Positions 25,329 to 34,201 of a stretch of DNA of 64,000 nucleotides are shown here, piece after piece. A program made the position numbers and the translations under genes. The stretch covers positions 310,001 to 374,000 of the forward strand of contig CAWBPA010000017.1 in the NCBI GenBank assembly GCA_963790545.1. Reading direction: 5' to 3'. Under the pieces are notes generated by a model. The model saw nothing but the letters and a program-made list of their open reading frames with translations. It was not told the origin of the DNA and ran no database searches. This DNA is from DATBJG01 sp963790545 (lineage in GTDB: Bacteria; Acidobacteriota; Vicinamibacteria; Vicinamibacterales; JAMQPK01). Position 1 is the first letter of the stretch. The number at the start of each line of letters is the position of its first letter.

Positions 25329-25874
25329 CTACTTCTTGGCTTGCTGGATCAGGGTCGTCAGGATTGCCGCGTACGCAGCGTCGGCCTCTTCAAAGTTCTT
25401 CTTGTACTCGGCTTCAGATGCGATCTTCTGCTGCCGCCACTGACCGTTGAAGATCCATCGAACCTTCGAGCCTCGCTCGTAACTGTCGGCGCCGGCGTCC
25501 TTCTCAACAGCCAGTCCATCAGCGCCGACGTCATCGATGAAAATCTTCGTCTCGGGAATCTGCGCGCCGTTGAGATCGACGTACACGTCGCGATAGTTCT
25601 TCTTTTCGACATGCGCTGCGAGAATGGGTGGGACTGTGTATCTGGCCGACACGACCAGCAGCTGCCCGGGGAAGTACAGAGCCGCGACAAATCGATCCGG
25701 CTCGCTTTCCTGACGAGCGGCTATGGCATCGAGCTTTCCCGCCTCGAGCAGCTTCGCCAGTTCTGCTGCCAGGGGGGCCGATTTCGAGGTCTGGCCAAGG
25801 GCGTTCGAGCCCATCAGCATGACAAGGAGGCAAGAACCCAGGAGACGGAGCATCCTGCGTGAACAGCTCGACAT
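25329..25874 (-). CDS. Conserved secreted protein of unknown function
   Basis: A 181-residue protein with a signal peptide (MLRLLGSCLLVMLMGSNALG; cleavage near GQTS). The mature part has a helical start (LAAELAKLLEAGKLDAIAAR), then FVAALYFPGQLLVVSARYTV, a DLNGAQIPETKIFIDDVGAD beta segment and a Lys-rich helical end. I recognise the style of a conserved acidobacterial periplasmic protein but cannot name a family. It is last in the minus-strand block that begins with uvrB, 94 bases after the membrane protein gene. Confidence 0.7.
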   Translation of the reverse strand: MSSCSRRMLRLLGSCLLVMLMGSNALGQTSKSAPLAAELAKLLEAGKLDAIAARQESEPDRFVAALYFPGQLLVVSARYTVPPILAAHVEKKNYRDVYVDLNGAQIPETKIFIDDVGADGLAVEKDAGADSYERGSKVRWIFNGQWRQQKIASEAEYKKNFEEADAAYAAILTTLIQQAKK

Positions 25875-25968
25875 GAGCAGCCCCTTCGTAGTTGGGAATG
25901 TCTGGATTGCTGACGGGGCTTTCTACCACCTTGGCCGGGGCGACGTCAATCACCCATACGGGCGTCAC

Positions 25969-26382
25969 TCAGATGAAAAGTGCTTCTTCATCATCCGTAC
26001 GTTTCCGGTCGGAACGGAAGCCTCGAAACACGCCGACGGCCGTTCGCAGGCCGCTCAGGATGGCGACCCACTCTCGGGCCGGCGCAATGATGATTTGCTG
26101 GACGGTATACAGCGTCTCATCGATGCGCAATGCCAGGTCCCCGAAGAGGCGATCTGCGCGCTCGACCTGCGCCACGGCGAGCGCAGTCGCCCGCGCTGCG
26201 TCACGCCCGATGGCATTGGCACTGCCGAGCAGTGGCTTCAGCTCGCGGTCGACATCGTCAACCATTTGCGTCAGACGGCGCGCCAGCCGCCCCGCGTACA
26301 CAACAAGGCCGATTTGGACGATTGCCGTGCCGAGCGTGGCCACCGCAATCACGCCGAGGAAGAACACAGCCCAGCCGTTCAC
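25969..26382 (-). CDS. Small membrane protein, DUF948-like
   Basis: An N-terminal membrane span (VFFLGVIAVATLGTAIVQIGL) is followed by a long amphipathic helix (RRLTQMVDDVDRELKPLL, ALRIDETLYTVQQIIIAP) as in DUF948-type general-stress membrane proteins. It has 137 residues. The GTG start overlaps the YtxH-gene stop (GTGA), so the two are translationally coupled. A role in envelope stress is inferred from the pairing only. Confidence 0.7.
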   Translation of the reverse strand: MNGWAVFFLGVIAVATLGTAIVQIGLVVYAGRLARRLTQMVDDVDRELKPLLGSANAIGRDAARATALAVAQVERADRLFGDLALRIDETLYTVQQIIIAPAREWVAILSGLRTAVGVFRGFRSDRKRTDDEEALFI

Positions 26383-26654
26383 GCCTGGTCCTTTTCGGAG
26401 AGTGCCTGAAAGTACGCCTCACGCCCGCGGTCGATGGCGCTGACGATGTTGTCGCGCTGTTTATTCAGGAGATCACGTCCCTGGCGGGCATAGTCCGAAG
26501 CCTTGTCCTGTCCCTCTCGAGCCTTCTCTGTGAGGTATTCTCGTGTTTCCCGCCCGGATGCCGGCGCAAAGAGCAAAGCGACCGTGGCGCCGGCTGCCGC
26601 TCCGGCCAGAAACGCCAGAATGATATCACCTGCTCCGATTCGTCCGTTCGACAT
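26379..26654 (-). CDS. YtxH domain-containing protein
   Basis: A 91-residue small membrane protein. It has an N-terminal Gly/Ala-rich span (ILAFLAGAAAGATVALLFAP) with the typical ASGRETREYL turn and then a charged helical tail (EKAREGQDKASDYARQGRD). YtxH-like proteins are general-stress membrane proteins of unknown mechanism. A good ribosome site (AAAGGA) precedes the ATG. It lies 100 bases downstream of mlaD. Confidence 0.85.
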   Translation of the reverse strand: MSNGRIGAGDIILAFLAGAAAGATVALLFAPASGRETREYLTEKAREGQDKASDYARQGRDLLNKQRDNIVSAIDRGREAYFQALSEKDQA

Positions 26655-26754
26655 GTGACCATCCTTTCGGGTTAACCGTCGATGGATATCAACTCCATCA
26701 ATTCTGCCGCAATCCTTGCCGTGCTTCCACAGAAGTTTTCGACCCTCAGATCAC

Positions 26755-27795
26755 TTAGAAGATGCTGACCCGCACACTGAGGTACTTCCTGGGGTCCTTT
26801 CGAATGTCCGCAAGCAGGTTTCGCAGTTCCGTGGAGGCCTGATTCAGATTCTCATAGAGCTGCTTGTCGTTGAGCAGCTTGCTTGCGGACCCCTCGCCTT
26901 CGTTCAGCTTTGCGGCCACTTTCTCGAAGCGCTCCGTCATGCTGTTCAATCGCTTGTAGAGTTCCTCGTCGGTGAGCAGTTTGCCAGCGGTGCCTTCCCC
27001 TTTGTTGAGACGGGCGCTCAAAGTCTCGAAATTCCGTGTCGTCTCGGTGAGCGTTCGCGCGAACTCATCATCCTGTAACAGTTTGCCCATGCTTCCGTGA
27101 CCAGAGCTCAACCGCTCCGTCACCATCGACAGGTTCTTCATCGACGTTTCCAGCTCACGCGCCGCGGTGGGATCGTTGAGCAGGCGCCCAAGCGAGCCTC
27201 GGCCCTGCTCGAGATTGCGCATCACGGCCGTTGCCGCGTTGGTGAGGCCCTGCATCTCCCGGTACAGCGCCTCATCGGTGAGAAGGCGACCGGCCGTGCC
27301 TTTCCCGGAACGGAGATCCGACACCAGCAAATTGACCTGTTCCAGACCCCGTACGGCCTCGGTCGTGACGTCCGCAAGACTCCCGACATCGCCGCCATAC
27401 GGCACGTATCCCCACTCCGGAATAGGTGCCCCGTCGGTCCTGGCCGTGATGTCCACCGCACCTTCGCCAAGCAGCGACACCGAGCCCAGGGCGCTCACCG
27501 ACGTCGTTCGCACGCGCTCCTGCATATCCTTGAGCAGTTCGAACTCGACCTCGACCTGCGATCCCTCGAAACGCACGGCCGTCACGCTGCCAACCTCGAC
27601 ACCCGCTACACGGACGGGCGAGCCTTCTTTGATGCCCGCCGCATTTGGAAACCTTGCCTTCAGGTTATACCGCTGCCAGAAGAACCCTCCCTGTCCGCCG
27701 AGCGTGAAAATCAGCACAGCGGCAATGACAAGGGCGGCCACGGCGAGCATCCCAATCTTCAGCTCCGACCAGGCCAGCGAACGCGTACGGGGCAT
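26755..27795 (-). CDS. mlaD: MlaD/MCE-domain lipid transport protein
   Basis: A periplasmic lipid-shuttle subunit of the Mla ABC system, anchored in the inner membrane. It has one membrane span (about residues 13-35, IGMLAVAALVIAAVLIFTL) and an MCE domain (YNLKARFPNAAGIKEGSPVR, VAGVEVGSVTAV). Residues about 160-330 hold five repeats of about 36 residues, each with a G-x-G-[ST]-x-[GS]-[KR]-LL-x-D core (GKGTAGRLLTDEALY, GRGSLGRLLNDP, GHGSMGKLLQDDEF, GEGTAGKLLTDEELY, GEGSASKLLNDKQLY), probably helical and tube-forming. It follows mlaF by 42 bases. Confidence 0.9.
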   Translation of the reverse strand: MPRTRSLAWSELKIGMLAVAALVIAAVLIFTLGGQGGFFWQRYNLKARFPNAAGIKEGSPVRVAGVEVGSVTAVRFEGSQVEVEFELLKDMQERVRTTSVSALGSVSLLGEGAVDITARTDGAPIPEWGYVPYGGDVGSLADVTTEAVRGLEQVNLLVSDLRSGKGTAGRLLTDEALYREMQGLTNAATAVMRNLEQGRGSLGRLLNDPTAARELETSMKNLSMVTERLSSGHGSMGKLLQDDEFARTLTETTRNFETLSARLNKGEGTAGKLLTDEELYKRLNSMTERFEKVAAKLNEGEGSASKLLNDKQLYENLNQASTELRNLLADIRKDPRKYLSVRVSIF

Positions 27796-27837
27796 GCACT
27801 CTACCTTCCTGAGAACGCGAACCGCGAGCGACCACGT

Positions 27838-28689
27838 TCACGACAGGAACTCTCTCAAGTATGGATCATCCGAGTGTCGAAGTTCTTCGGCGCTGCCTTC
27901 GAATGCAACCAGCCCATCTCTGAGCATGATGAACTCGGCTTCGTCGCTCTTCTCGGCCGACGCAGGCTCGATCGCGATCCGTCCCGCGCGACGCTCGGCC
28001 GCGTGAGTGGCCACGTAGAACGCGTCCCTGAGGTTGTGTGTGACAATGATCGAACTGACCTCTTCTAGGTCGCGCAACTTGATGATCTCGTTGTCCACGG
28101 TCGTCGAGGTAATCGGATCGAGGCCCGTGGTCGGTTCGTCGTAGAGCAGAATTTGGGGCTTCGCCGCCATCGCCCGTGCGATGGCGACCCTGCGCCGCTG
28201 ACCGCCCGACAACTCCGAGGGCATCTTGTCGATGTGCTCGGTCAGACCTACGAATCCGAGGACCTCTTCGACACGTCCATGAACGACTTCCAGGGAAAGA
28301 TCTGTCTCTTCGTACAGCTTGTATCCGACGTTTTCACGAACCGTCAGCGAATCGAACAACGCCCCTTCCTGAAAGACCATGCCCAGGCTGGCACGCACTT
28401 TAATCAACTCAGATTCGTCCATCTCGTCGATACGTTGGCCGTTGACCCAGATGGCACCGCCATCGGGTCGCCAGAGCCCGAGAATGAGCTTCAGAATGGT
28501 GGATTTGCCGGCGCCGCTGCCGCCCAGAATGATCTTCGTGTGACCGCTGAAGAGCGTGAAGCTGACCGATTGCAGGATGACTTTGTCGTCAAACGCCAGC
28601 GACACGTTTTCGAACACCACAACGGGCTCATCGTCACGACGCTGGTCGGGCGTCAGGATCGATCGGTCCTGGGATCTCAGGGCTGCCAT
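27838..28689 (-). CDS. mlaF: Mla ABC transporter ATP-binding protein
   Basis: The cytoplasmic ATPase of the phospholipid transport system. Walker A GGSGAGKS (about residue 57), Q-loop FQEGALFDSLTV, signature LSGGQRRRV (about 155), Walker B ILLYDEPTTGLDP and switch His VTHNL are all intact. The length of 283 residues is normal. Its ATG overlaps the mlaE stop (TGATG). A longer frame upstream of that ATG is antisense-like and not used. Confidence 0.93.
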   Translation of the reverse strand: MAALRSQDRSILTPDQRRDDEPVVVFENVSLAFDDKVILQSVSFTLFSGHTKIILGGSGAGKSTILKLILGLWRPDGGAIWVNGQRIDEMDESELIKVRASLGMVFQEGALFDSLTVRENVGYKLYEETDLSLEVVHGRVEEVLGFVGLTEHIDKMPSELSGGQRRRVAIARAMAAKPQILLYDEPTTGLDPITSTTVDNEIIKLRDLEEVSSIIVTHNLRDAFYVATHAAERRAGRIAIEPASAEKSDEAEFIMLRDGLVAFEGSAEELRHSDDPYLREFLS

Positions 28690-29462
28690 CAATACATCAC
28701 GCTGAACAGCAGTCTGGTCACGAAGAAGTCCACCGTCAGGACCGCCACCGAGGCGGCAACCACGGCCTGCGTCGTGGCACGCCCGACACCCTGCGTCCCA
28801 CCCTTCGTCCGCAGCCCCACATGACACCCGATGCTGACGATCACGAACCCCAGGACGAACGGCTTGATGATGCCCATCCAGGCATCTTCGACATAGAGGC
28901 CATCGATGATGGACGTTCGATACACGCTCCACGCCACCTGCAGTTGCGTCACGGCCACCACGCCACCACCAATCATGCCCACAAAATCTGCAATGATGGT
29001 CAGAATTGGCGCCATGACCAGGCCCGCCAGGACCCGTGGCACGACCAACTTCCGCACAGGGTCCGTCCCAAGTGCTCTCAACGCGCTGATCTGATCGGTC
29101 ACGACCATCGAGCCCAGTTCGGCGGCGATGCCGGATCCGACGCGCCCCGCCAGCATCAGCGCCGTGAGGACGGGCCCCAGCTCTTTCACCATCGACGCGC
29201 TCACAAGGCGGCCGACCACCGGTCGCGCACCGAACTGATCGAGCGTCACGCCCGATTGCAGCGCAAGCACGGCACCCGTGAAGAACCCCGTCAGGAGTAC
29301 GACCGTCAGTGAACCAACCCCAATCAATTCGAGCTGTTCCACCAGGTCGTGGTAGTAGAACGGCCGAGAAACGCTGCCGCGCAGGACGGCGGCGACGAGG
29401 CGGACGTATTCCTGCACTTCGAGCAGAGCCGCCTTCAGCCATCGATTGGCAAGGTTCAGCAC
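28689..29462 (-). CDS. mlaE: Mla ABC transporter permease
   Basis: The inner-membrane permease that works with MlaF and MlaD to move phospholipids between the membranes. It has five or six hydrophobic segments. The family motif is seen as LAGRVGSGIAAELGSMVVTD (about residue 110), with EALRALGTDP-like SALRALGTDPVRKLVVPR after it. It has 257 residues and a GTG start four bases after the uvrB stop. Confidence 0.93.
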   Translation of the reverse strand: MLNLANRWLKAALLEVQEYVRLVAAVLRGSVSRPFYYHDLVEQLELIGVGSLTVVLLTGFFTGAVLALQSGVTLDQFGARPVVGRLVSASMVKELGPVLTALMLAGRVGSGIAAELGSMVVTDQISALRALGTDPVRKLVVPRVLAGLVMAPILTIIADFVGMIGGGVVAVTQLQVAWSVYRTSIIDGLYVEDAWMGIIKPFVLGFVIVSIGCHVGLRTKGGTQGVGRATTQAVVAASVAVLTVDFFVTRLLFSVMY

Positions 29463-29466
29463 GTGA

Positions 29467-31488
29467 TCATCGGAAGCTGCGACCAGCCGTCAGGCCCAGT
29501 TCGCGGCTCTTGAGCGTCCTGATCCGGTCGCGAAGGGTCGCGGCCCGTTCGAAGTCGAGGTTCTCGGCAGCTTCGCGCATTTCGCGCTCCAGCTGCGCAA
29601 TATGCGCGTCGAGTTCCGCTTGGCTGTGGAACGCCAGGGCCTCTTCGCGCGCGACCGGAATGGACAGATAGTCGCCCTCGTAGACGCTCGACAGCACTTC
29701 GTCAATATCCTTCACGATCGACGCAGGCGTAATGCCGTGCGCTTCGTTGTACTCGGTTTGCAGCGCCCGTCGGCGCTCTGTCTCCGAAATCGCCAGCCGC
29801 ATCGAATCCGTCGTCGCGTCCGCATACATGATGACCCGGCCGTTCACGTTGCGGGCGGCCCGGCCCGACGTCTGAATCAACGATCCGCCCGAGCGCAGGA
29901 ATCCCTCTTTGTCCGCGTCGAGAATGGCGACCAGTGACACTTCCGGCAGATCCAGACCTTCGCGCAGGAGGTTGATACCCACCAGCACGTCAAATTCACC
30001 CCGCCGCAAATCGCGCAGGATCTGCACGCGCTCGAGCGTTTCGATTTCCGAGTGCAGATAACGGACCCGGACCCCCAACTCCTGATAATACTGCGTCAGA
30101 TCCTCCGCCATTCGCTTGGTCAACGTCGTCACGAGAACGCGTTCTCGTTTCTCGGCCCGCACTCGAATTTCCTGCAGCAGATCGTCCACCTGGCCCCGGA
30201 CTGGCCGCACTTCGATCGGCGGATCGATCAACCCCGTCGGCCGGATGATCTGCTCGACGACGACGCCTTGAGTGCGTCGAAGCTCGTAGGCACCGGGCGT
30301 TGCCGAGACGAACACCGTCTGACCGATGCGTCCTTCCCATTCTTCGAAGCTCAACGGCCGGTTATCGAGCGCCGACGGCAGACGGAAACCGAAGGCCACG
30401 AGCACTTCCTTGCGGGATCGATCGCCGTGATACATCCCTCGCACCTGCGGAACAGTCTGGTGACTTTCATCAATGAAGATGATGGCGTCCTCCGCCAGGT
30501 AGTCGAGCAGCGTCGGCGGTGGCTCGCCGGCCACACGGCCGGTGAGGTGGCGCGAGTAATTTTCGATGCCGTGGCAGTATCCAATCTCACGGATCATTTC
30601 GAGATCGAACATCGTCCGTTGATGAAGCCGCTGCGCCTCCAGGAGCTTTCCCTCGGCCTCGAGCTCTGGTCGGCGAACTTCGAGCTCGGCCTTGATCGAT
30701 TCGACCGCCTGACGCGTGCGGGCACGAGACGTGACGAAGTGTGACTTCGGGTAGACGGTCACGCGATCGTGCCGACGGAGGCTCTTGCCCGTCAGCGGAT
30801 CGAACGACACGAGCTCGTCCACATCGTTGCCAAAGAGCTCGATTCGCAGCGCGTGTTCTTCATACGACGGATAGACCTCGACGACGTCTCCACGCACTCT
30901 GAACGTGCCGCGCGTAAACTCGCGATCGTTGCGTTCGTACTGAATCTCGACCAGCTTGCGCAAAATGTCGTCGCGTTGAATGGGCTGGCCGCGTTCCAGG
31001 GGCAGCACCATGCCGTAGTACGCCTCGGGCGAACCGAGGCCATAAATGCACGACACGCTGGCCACGATGATGACGTCGCGCCGCTCGAACAACGATCGGG
31101 TAGCCGACAGGCGGAGCCGATCGATCTCGTCGTTGATGGTGGCTTCCTTTTCGATGTACGAATCGGTCGCCGGAACGTAGGCTTCCGGCTGGTAGTAGTC
31201 GTAGTAGCTGACGAAGTATTCGACGGCGTTGGAGGGAAAGAAGCGCCGGAACTCCTGATACAACTGCGCGGCCAGGGTCTTGTTGTGAACCATGACCAAC
31301 GTCGGTCGGTTGACCTTGGCGATCACCTGGGCCATGGTGAACGTCTTGCCAGACCCGGTCACACCGAGCAGCACCTGGCTTCGATCGCCACGTTCGAGAC
31401 CGGCCACCAGCTCCTCGATCGCGCGTGGTTGGTCACCCCGAAGCTCAAAGTCGGAAACCAGCGTGAAGCGGTCGTAGCGGGATGGCAT
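29467..31488 (-). CDS. uvrB: Excinuclease ABC subunit UvrB
   Basis: The damage-verifying helicase-like subunit of nucleotide excision repair. Walker A is GVTGSGKT (about residue 41). The beta-hairpin that clamps DNA is at YDYYQPEAYVP (about 96). Motif II is FIDESHQT, motif V/VI is GINLLREGLDLPE and TSGRAARN, and a C-terminal UVR domain binds UvrC (LEREMREAAENLDFERAA, about 630-665). It is full length at 673 residues with no frame errors. It opens the uvrB-mlaEFD-ytxH block. Confidence 0.97.
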   Translation of the reverse strand: MPSRYDRFTLVSDFELRGDQPRAIEELVAGLERGDRSQVLLGVTGSGKTFTMAQVIAKVNRPTLVMVHNKTLAAQLYQEFRRFFPSNAVEYFVSYYDYYQPEAYVPATDSYIEKEATINDEIDRLRLSATRSLFERRDVIIVASVSCIYGLGSPEAYYGMVLPLERGQPIQRDDILRKLVEIQYERNDREFTRGTFRVRGDVVEVYPSYEEHALRIELFGNDVDELVSFDPLTGKSLRRHDRVTVYPKSHFVTSRARTRQAVESIKAELEVRRPELEAEGKLLEAQRLHQRTMFDLEMIREIGYCHGIENYSRHLTGRVAGEPPPTLLDYLAEDAIIFIDESHQTVPQVRGMYHGDRSRKEVLVAFGFRLPSALDNRPLSFEEWEGRIGQTVFVSATPGAYELRRTQGVVVEQIIRPTGLIDPPIEVRPVRGQVDDLLQEIRVRAEKRERVLVTTLTKRMAEDLTQYYQELGVRVRYLHSEIETLERVQILRDLRRGEFDVLVGINLLREGLDLPEVSLVAILDADKEGFLRSGGSLIQTSGRAARNVNGRVIMYADATTDSMRLAISETERRRALQTEYNEAHGITPASIVKDIDEVLSSVYEGDYLSIPVAREEALAFHSQAELDAHIAQLEREMREAAENLDFERAATLRDRIRTLKSRELGLTAGRSFR

Positions 31489-31496
31489 GAAGTGGA

Positions 31497-31526
31497 ACGC
31501 GGATCACCGCGGATCACGCGGATTCC
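31497..31526. repeat. CGCGGATCA-type 10-base repeat, three units
   Basis: Three 10-base units (ACGCGGATCA, CCGCGGATCA, CGCGGATTCC) lie just upstream of uvrB. They add to the family of short-period intergenic arrays. Confidence 0.6.
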
Positions 31527-31646
31527 GGGCAACAAGACGATGGGATCAGGGTGGCGGCAGCTGCGGCCATCGACCTGGGCCGCAGACTCCAGCCATACAG
31601 GAGGGCTCTTACGCCCTCGCGTCAACAGGCCATCGTACCACAAGTG

Positions 31647-32566
31647 TCAGGGGACCGGCTCGTGACGGCGGGCAAAATATCCCGGACGCGTGCGAACCTG
31701 CGCGCGCTTCAGCTCCGGACGTTTCAACCGGACTTCCACCTTTCGCCACCGGCCGTCCATGCGGGTGTCCGTCGAGATGTACCCATGACGTACTGGGCCT
31801 GCAGCTCGGCGAGAATGCCTTCGTACGCGACATCCACGTCCTTTCCATGGCGTGGAAAGAATGCGCGACCACCGGTGATCTCCGCAATCTGCTGAAGTTG
31901 GCGCCGCTGCCCTGCCTGGGATGAGCCTGACTGGTGTGCCAGAAACCCGATGGCATAAATGGTGACATCCGAGGCTTTGAGCAGCCCCAATGTCTCCGAC
32001 CACGACATCGTACTGCGCGTGTCTCCGCCGTCGGTATAGAGAACAAGCACCTTCCGCCCGTCGAGCTCCGAGGCGCCCGCCAGATACGTGCCAAGAGCGT
32101 CATACAGCGCGGTGAACCCGGATGGCTTGCGCTGCCGGATCCGTTCAACGAGCCGCGCAAAATCATCCTGCGAGTACCTGGAGAGCCGGACCTCGGTGTC
32201 GAACTCGACCAGCGTCATGTCCTCGGCGTGCGGCATCGCGTTCAGGAATTTGATCGCAGACGTTCGCGAGAAGGAGATATCCTGCCCCATGCTGCCGCTC
32301 GTATCGAAGAGCAGCGCCAGATGCATCGGAACCTCGGTCGCATCTTCGGAGCCGCGCGCAAAGTAACGCACCGTCTGCAGCGCGCCATCTTCGTAGACCG
32401 CGAAGTCCTGCTGTTCGAGATCGGTCACCAGGTGTCCGCGTTCGTTGGCAATCGTGACCGCCATACTCACGAGATCGACGTCCGCGCGAAACCGGCTCTG
32501 GGCCACGAGTATGGTGGGACCGAGCACCGCTAGACCTGCCAGTAAGGCGAGACGTGAAGGATTCAT
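31647..32566 (-). CDS. Secreted VWFA-related protein (one frameshift)
   Basis: The signal peptide (MNPSRLALLAGLAVLGPTIL, cleavage near VAQS) precedes a beta domain (VTIANERGHLVTDLEQQDFA) and a VWA domain with an intact MIDAS: LLFDTSGSMGQ (DxSxS), the Thr of FTALYDAL and LYTDGGDT. One G seems to be missing at 31782-31784. Correcting it turns the end from a nonsense tail into GYISTDTRMDGRWRKVEVRL and a natural C-terminus PGYFARRHEPVP at 31647. It is typical of the acidobacterial VWFA-related family (about 300 residues). Likely extracellular or periplasmic adhesion or binding. Confidence 0.85.
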
Positions 32567-32705
32567 GGGTACCGATTCGTCGGATTAGGTGCCCAGGCAC
32601 CTGCACCCGATAGTGTGGCGCCGACCAACGCATTTTACATGCCCTCGCTGCTCAAAAACGACGGATCCAGCTCACCGCGTCCTCCGGACAGCCGGCCACA
32701 CGTCG

Positions 32706-32711
32706 TATAAT
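32706..32711 (+). promoter_or_regulatory. Consensus -10 element (TATAAT)
   Basis: A perfect TATAAT upstream of the DHH phosphoesterase gene. The -35 region is poor. Transcription would begin near 32718, which excludes the in-frame TTG at 32711 as start and favours ATG 32762. Confidence 0.5.
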
Positions 32712-32761
32712 TGAAAGTTGCGGCCCGCGCAGGCACCTACTGCTGCCGGTCCCAGCTTCAG

Positions 32762-34195
32762 ATGAGGTGTCTCGCCGTCTGTCAGGACGAACTGGTCATC
32801 AGGATGCTCGACGAGATCCTGCTGCCCGGGTTCCAGGTCGACTTTCTGGTTGAAAGCCGCACAGTCGCCCGCCGCCTGCACGAGGCCGGCGTCGAAGTGG
32901 TCGCAGGCGATCCCCGTCGCACCGACACCTACGTCAAGGCGGATATCTCCCCCCAGACCTGCGTCATCGTCGAAGACAATGGCCGCAAGAGCCTCAAACG
33001 CATCCTCGAGGCCATTCGGGATGCGGGCGGGACCCTGATTTACGTGCTTGGCATCGGGACGGGACAGACACCGAAACGGGCCGAAGACATCAGGACCCAT
33101 TTTCCGGATGTGGCCTATCTGGCCATGGCCGAGCTTTTTGGGGGCCCGCTACTGACCGAGTTCGGTCGCTCGCTCACCCGCGCGAAGGTTCAGCAATATC
33201 AGCGGTACCTCAGCGACGCGGACCGCATCCTGATTCTGCTGCATAACGATCCCGATCCCGACGCCATGGCCAGCGGCCTGGCGCTGCGGAACCTGCTGCG
33301 ACGCACCAAGACCACCGCGATTATCGGCGCGCTTCAGGGTGTGACGCGCCCTGAGAATCTGCGCATGGCCAACATGCTCGACATTCACGTCGAACCCGTC
33401 ACTTCCGGCATGTTCAACGATTTCGAACGGATCGCCATGGTAGATGTGCAGCCCCACTACTTTGGCGGGCTGCTGGATCGCGTCGATCTGGTAATCGATC
33501 ACCATCCGGAGCAACCGGGGTACTCGGCCGTCTTCAAGGATATCCGGGCGGATTACGGATCGACCTGCACAATCCTGACCGAACATTTGCGATCCGTTGA
33601 CGTCAACATTTCCGAGCGCACGGCCACGGCCATGCTGTACGCCATCAAGTCCGACACCCTGTTTTTCAATCGCCAGGCGAACCGGGCCGATCTCGAGGCG
33701 TTTTCGTTTCTGTACCCGCTGGCAGACGCAACACTGATTCGAAAGATGGAAGGGGCGGAAATCACGCTCGAACGACTCGAATACGTCATGAAAGCGACGA
33801 GCAACCATCGTCTCTTCGAGCAGGTCTTCTGCTCATTCGTCGGTGAGGCGCCACGTGAAGATCTGGTGCCGTACATTGCCGACTTCTTCCTCCAGCTCGA
33901 AAACGTCAAGTGGACCGCGATCGCGGCAATTGTTCACGACCAGTTCATCGTGTCGGTTCGCAACCTGGGATACTCACGCAATGCCGGCGACTTCGTCCGA
34001 CGCTGGTTCTCCGATCTGGGATCGGCGGGAGGCCATCGCGCGATGGCCAAGGCCGTCGTACCACTCGAGGCGTTTCGCGAACGCTACGGTGACTTGCAAA
34101 GTGCTGACATCACCGCCAAGCTGCAGGAAATGGTCAGCCAGTTCCTGCACGAACACGCCAGCGCGGAACGCAAGCGCGAAACGGTCAAGGCATAA
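32762..34195 (+). CDS. DHH-family phosphoesterase with N-terminal TrkA-N-like domain
   Basis: Residues 1-120 look like an NAD-binding TrkA-N/RCK domain (LDEILLPGFQVDFLVESRTV, GVEVVAGDPRRTD). Next come the DHH phosphoesterase motifs LHNDPDPDAMASGLAL (I), VDVQPHYFGG (II), IDHHPEQPGY (III) and DYGSTCTILTE (IV), and the C-terminal DHHA1 domain with GGHRAMAKA. Relatives hydrolyse nanoRNA, pAp or cyclic dinucleotides. The TrkA-N fusion suggests a nucleotide-regulated or ion-channel-linked role, which is inference. It has 477 residues. The start is chosen from the TATAAT at 32706. Confidence 0.85.
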   Translation: MRCLAVCQDELVIRMLDEILLPGFQVDFLVESRTVARRLHEAGVEVVAGDPRRTDTYVKADISPQTCVIVEDNGRKSLKRILEAIRDAGGTLIYVLGIGTGQTPKRAEDIRTHFPDVAYLAMAELFGGPLLTEFGRSLTRAKVQQYQRYLSDADRILILLHNDPDPDAMASGLALRNLLRRTKTTAIIGALQGVTRPENLRMANMLDIHVEPVTSGMFNDFERIAMVDVQPHYFGGLLDRVDLVIDHHPEQPGYSAVFKDIRADYGSTCTILTEHLRSVDVNISERTATAMLYAIKSDTLFFNRQANRADLEAFSFLYPLADATLIRKMEGAEITLERLEYVMKATSNHRLFEQVFCSFVGEAPREDLVPYIADFFLQLENVKWTAIAAIVHDQFIVSVRNLGYSRNAGDFVRRWFSDLGSAGGHRAMAKAVVPLEAFRERYGDLQSADITAKLQEMVSQFLHEHASAERKRETVKA

Positions 34196-34201
34196 ATCGA
34201 A

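Noticed and set aside
25531..25968. A 145-codon minus frame starting MTPVWVIDVAPAKVV
   Set aside because: After about 40 residues it overlaps the signal-peptide gene at 25329-25874 in another frame and becomes Arg/Ser-rich noise. The first part alone is too weak.
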